Of a stretch of DNA of 24,543 bases, positions 24,422 to 24,543 are shown in pieces; the first letter of the stretch is position 1, and the number at the start of each line of letters is the position of its first letter. The notes under the pieces were generated by a model that had not been told where the DNA came from, made no database searches, and saw only the letters and a list, made by a program, of their open reading frames with translations. The stretch covers positions 1-24,543 of the forward strand of contig JAXISZ010000018.1 in the NCBI GenBank assembly GCA_034680345.1. The letters are read 5' to 3'. This stretch comes from SXZD01 sp034680345 (GTDB lineage: Bacteria; Pseudomonadota; Gammaproteobacteria; Burkholderiales; Burkholderiaceae_B). Made by a program: the position numbers and the translations under genes.

Positions 24422-24543
24422 AGAAGGCAGTTCAAAAGTAGAATTTCAACCTCAAGGAAGAAAGTTCTATGAAGACCTCAAAATTCAGCGACAGCCAGAT
24501 TCTGGCGATTTTGAAACAAGCCGAATCCGGCACAGCAGTTCCC
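24408..24543 (+). mobile_element. left end of an IS3-family insertion sequence, running off the window
   Basis: The element interrupts metC and is recognised by its transposase gene (24469 onward). The left end lies somewhere in 24405-24412 and I could not fix the terminal repeat. Just before the gene are TAGAATTTC (24440-24448) and GAAAGTTCTA (24460-24469), nearly complementary, which could form a small hairpin over the start. Confidence 0.65.
24469..24543 (+). CDS. IS3-family transposase OrfA, N-terminal 25 codons
   Basis: The first 25 codons begin MKTSKFSDSQILAIL, followed by KQAESGTAVP. This is the characteristic N-terminus of the helix-turn-helix OrfA of IS3-family elements, IS51/IS407-like. 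The gene continues past the window. AAGGA lies upstream of the ATG. OrfB is not visible. Confidence 0.9.
   Translation, partial: MKTSKFSDSQILAILKQAESGTAVP

Overview
The window looks like a chromosomal segment of an AT-rich betaproteobacterium, most likely Burkholderiales. The evidence is the set of recognisable genes (intracellular PHB depolymerase, a soluble RnfB-like ferredoxin, DUF1841, a 2Fe-2S/FNR reductase of the AscD type, an apbC/dcd/Orn-Lys-Arg decarboxylase neighbourhood) and tRNA-Ala(GGC) and tRNA-Glu(TTC) sequences of the proteobacterial type. By eye the base composition is AT-rich. Each tRNA carries one mismatched stem pair, and the last gene is cut by an insertion sequence. These are mild hints of genome erosion or a host-associated life, not proof. 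I do not assign a genus.

Layout. 38-250: tRNA-Ala, tRNA-Glu and a terminator. 495-1163: two small periplasmic monohaem cytochromes c. 1337-5359 (minus): intracellular PHA depolymerase, RnfB-like ferredoxin, endonuclease III, a FIST-domain protein and a DUF1841 protein. 5509-6683 (minus): 7Fe ferredoxin fdxA and a ferredoxin-NADP reductase. 7046-8179 (plus): an orphan TRAP-type solute-binding protein with a Tat signal, overlapping tail to tail with an SDR-type protein. 9243-10271: a ferredoxin/FAD reductase. 10433-15311 (minus): ParA-like ATPase, UPF0149 protein and the branched-chain amino acid ABC transporter core livHMGF, which could be one transcript. 15519-16295 (minus): a second ferredoxin-NADP reductase. 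16488-17576: the Fe-S carrier apbC. 20607-21176: dcd. 21425-23671: a large PLP-dependent amino acid decarboxylase. 23789 to about 24407: the C-terminal part of a cystathionine beta-lyase, broken by an IS3-family element that runs off the window end.

Redox and Fe-S biology dominate the ordinary genes: two cytochromes, fdxA, an RnfB-like protein, three flavin reductases, the Fe-S enzyme Nth and the Fe-S carrier ApbC.

The most unusual part is 17818-20361, between apbC and dcd. From memory these two genes are neighbours in many Burkholderiales. Here two unrecognised genes lie between them. The first encodes a 186-aa acidic protein whose C-terminal 125 residues look like a CesT-type (type III secretion class) chaperone. 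The second encodes a 599-aa protein with no signal peptide, a polar N-terminus and two predicted membrane hairpins. Both proteins contain the same short motif, E-[HY]-G-S-[VA]-G-K-F-F. My working hypothesis is a secreted-effector/chaperone module from a lineage-specific family. A second noteworthy spot is the leader of the decarboxylase gene, which carries three successive perfect inverted repeats.
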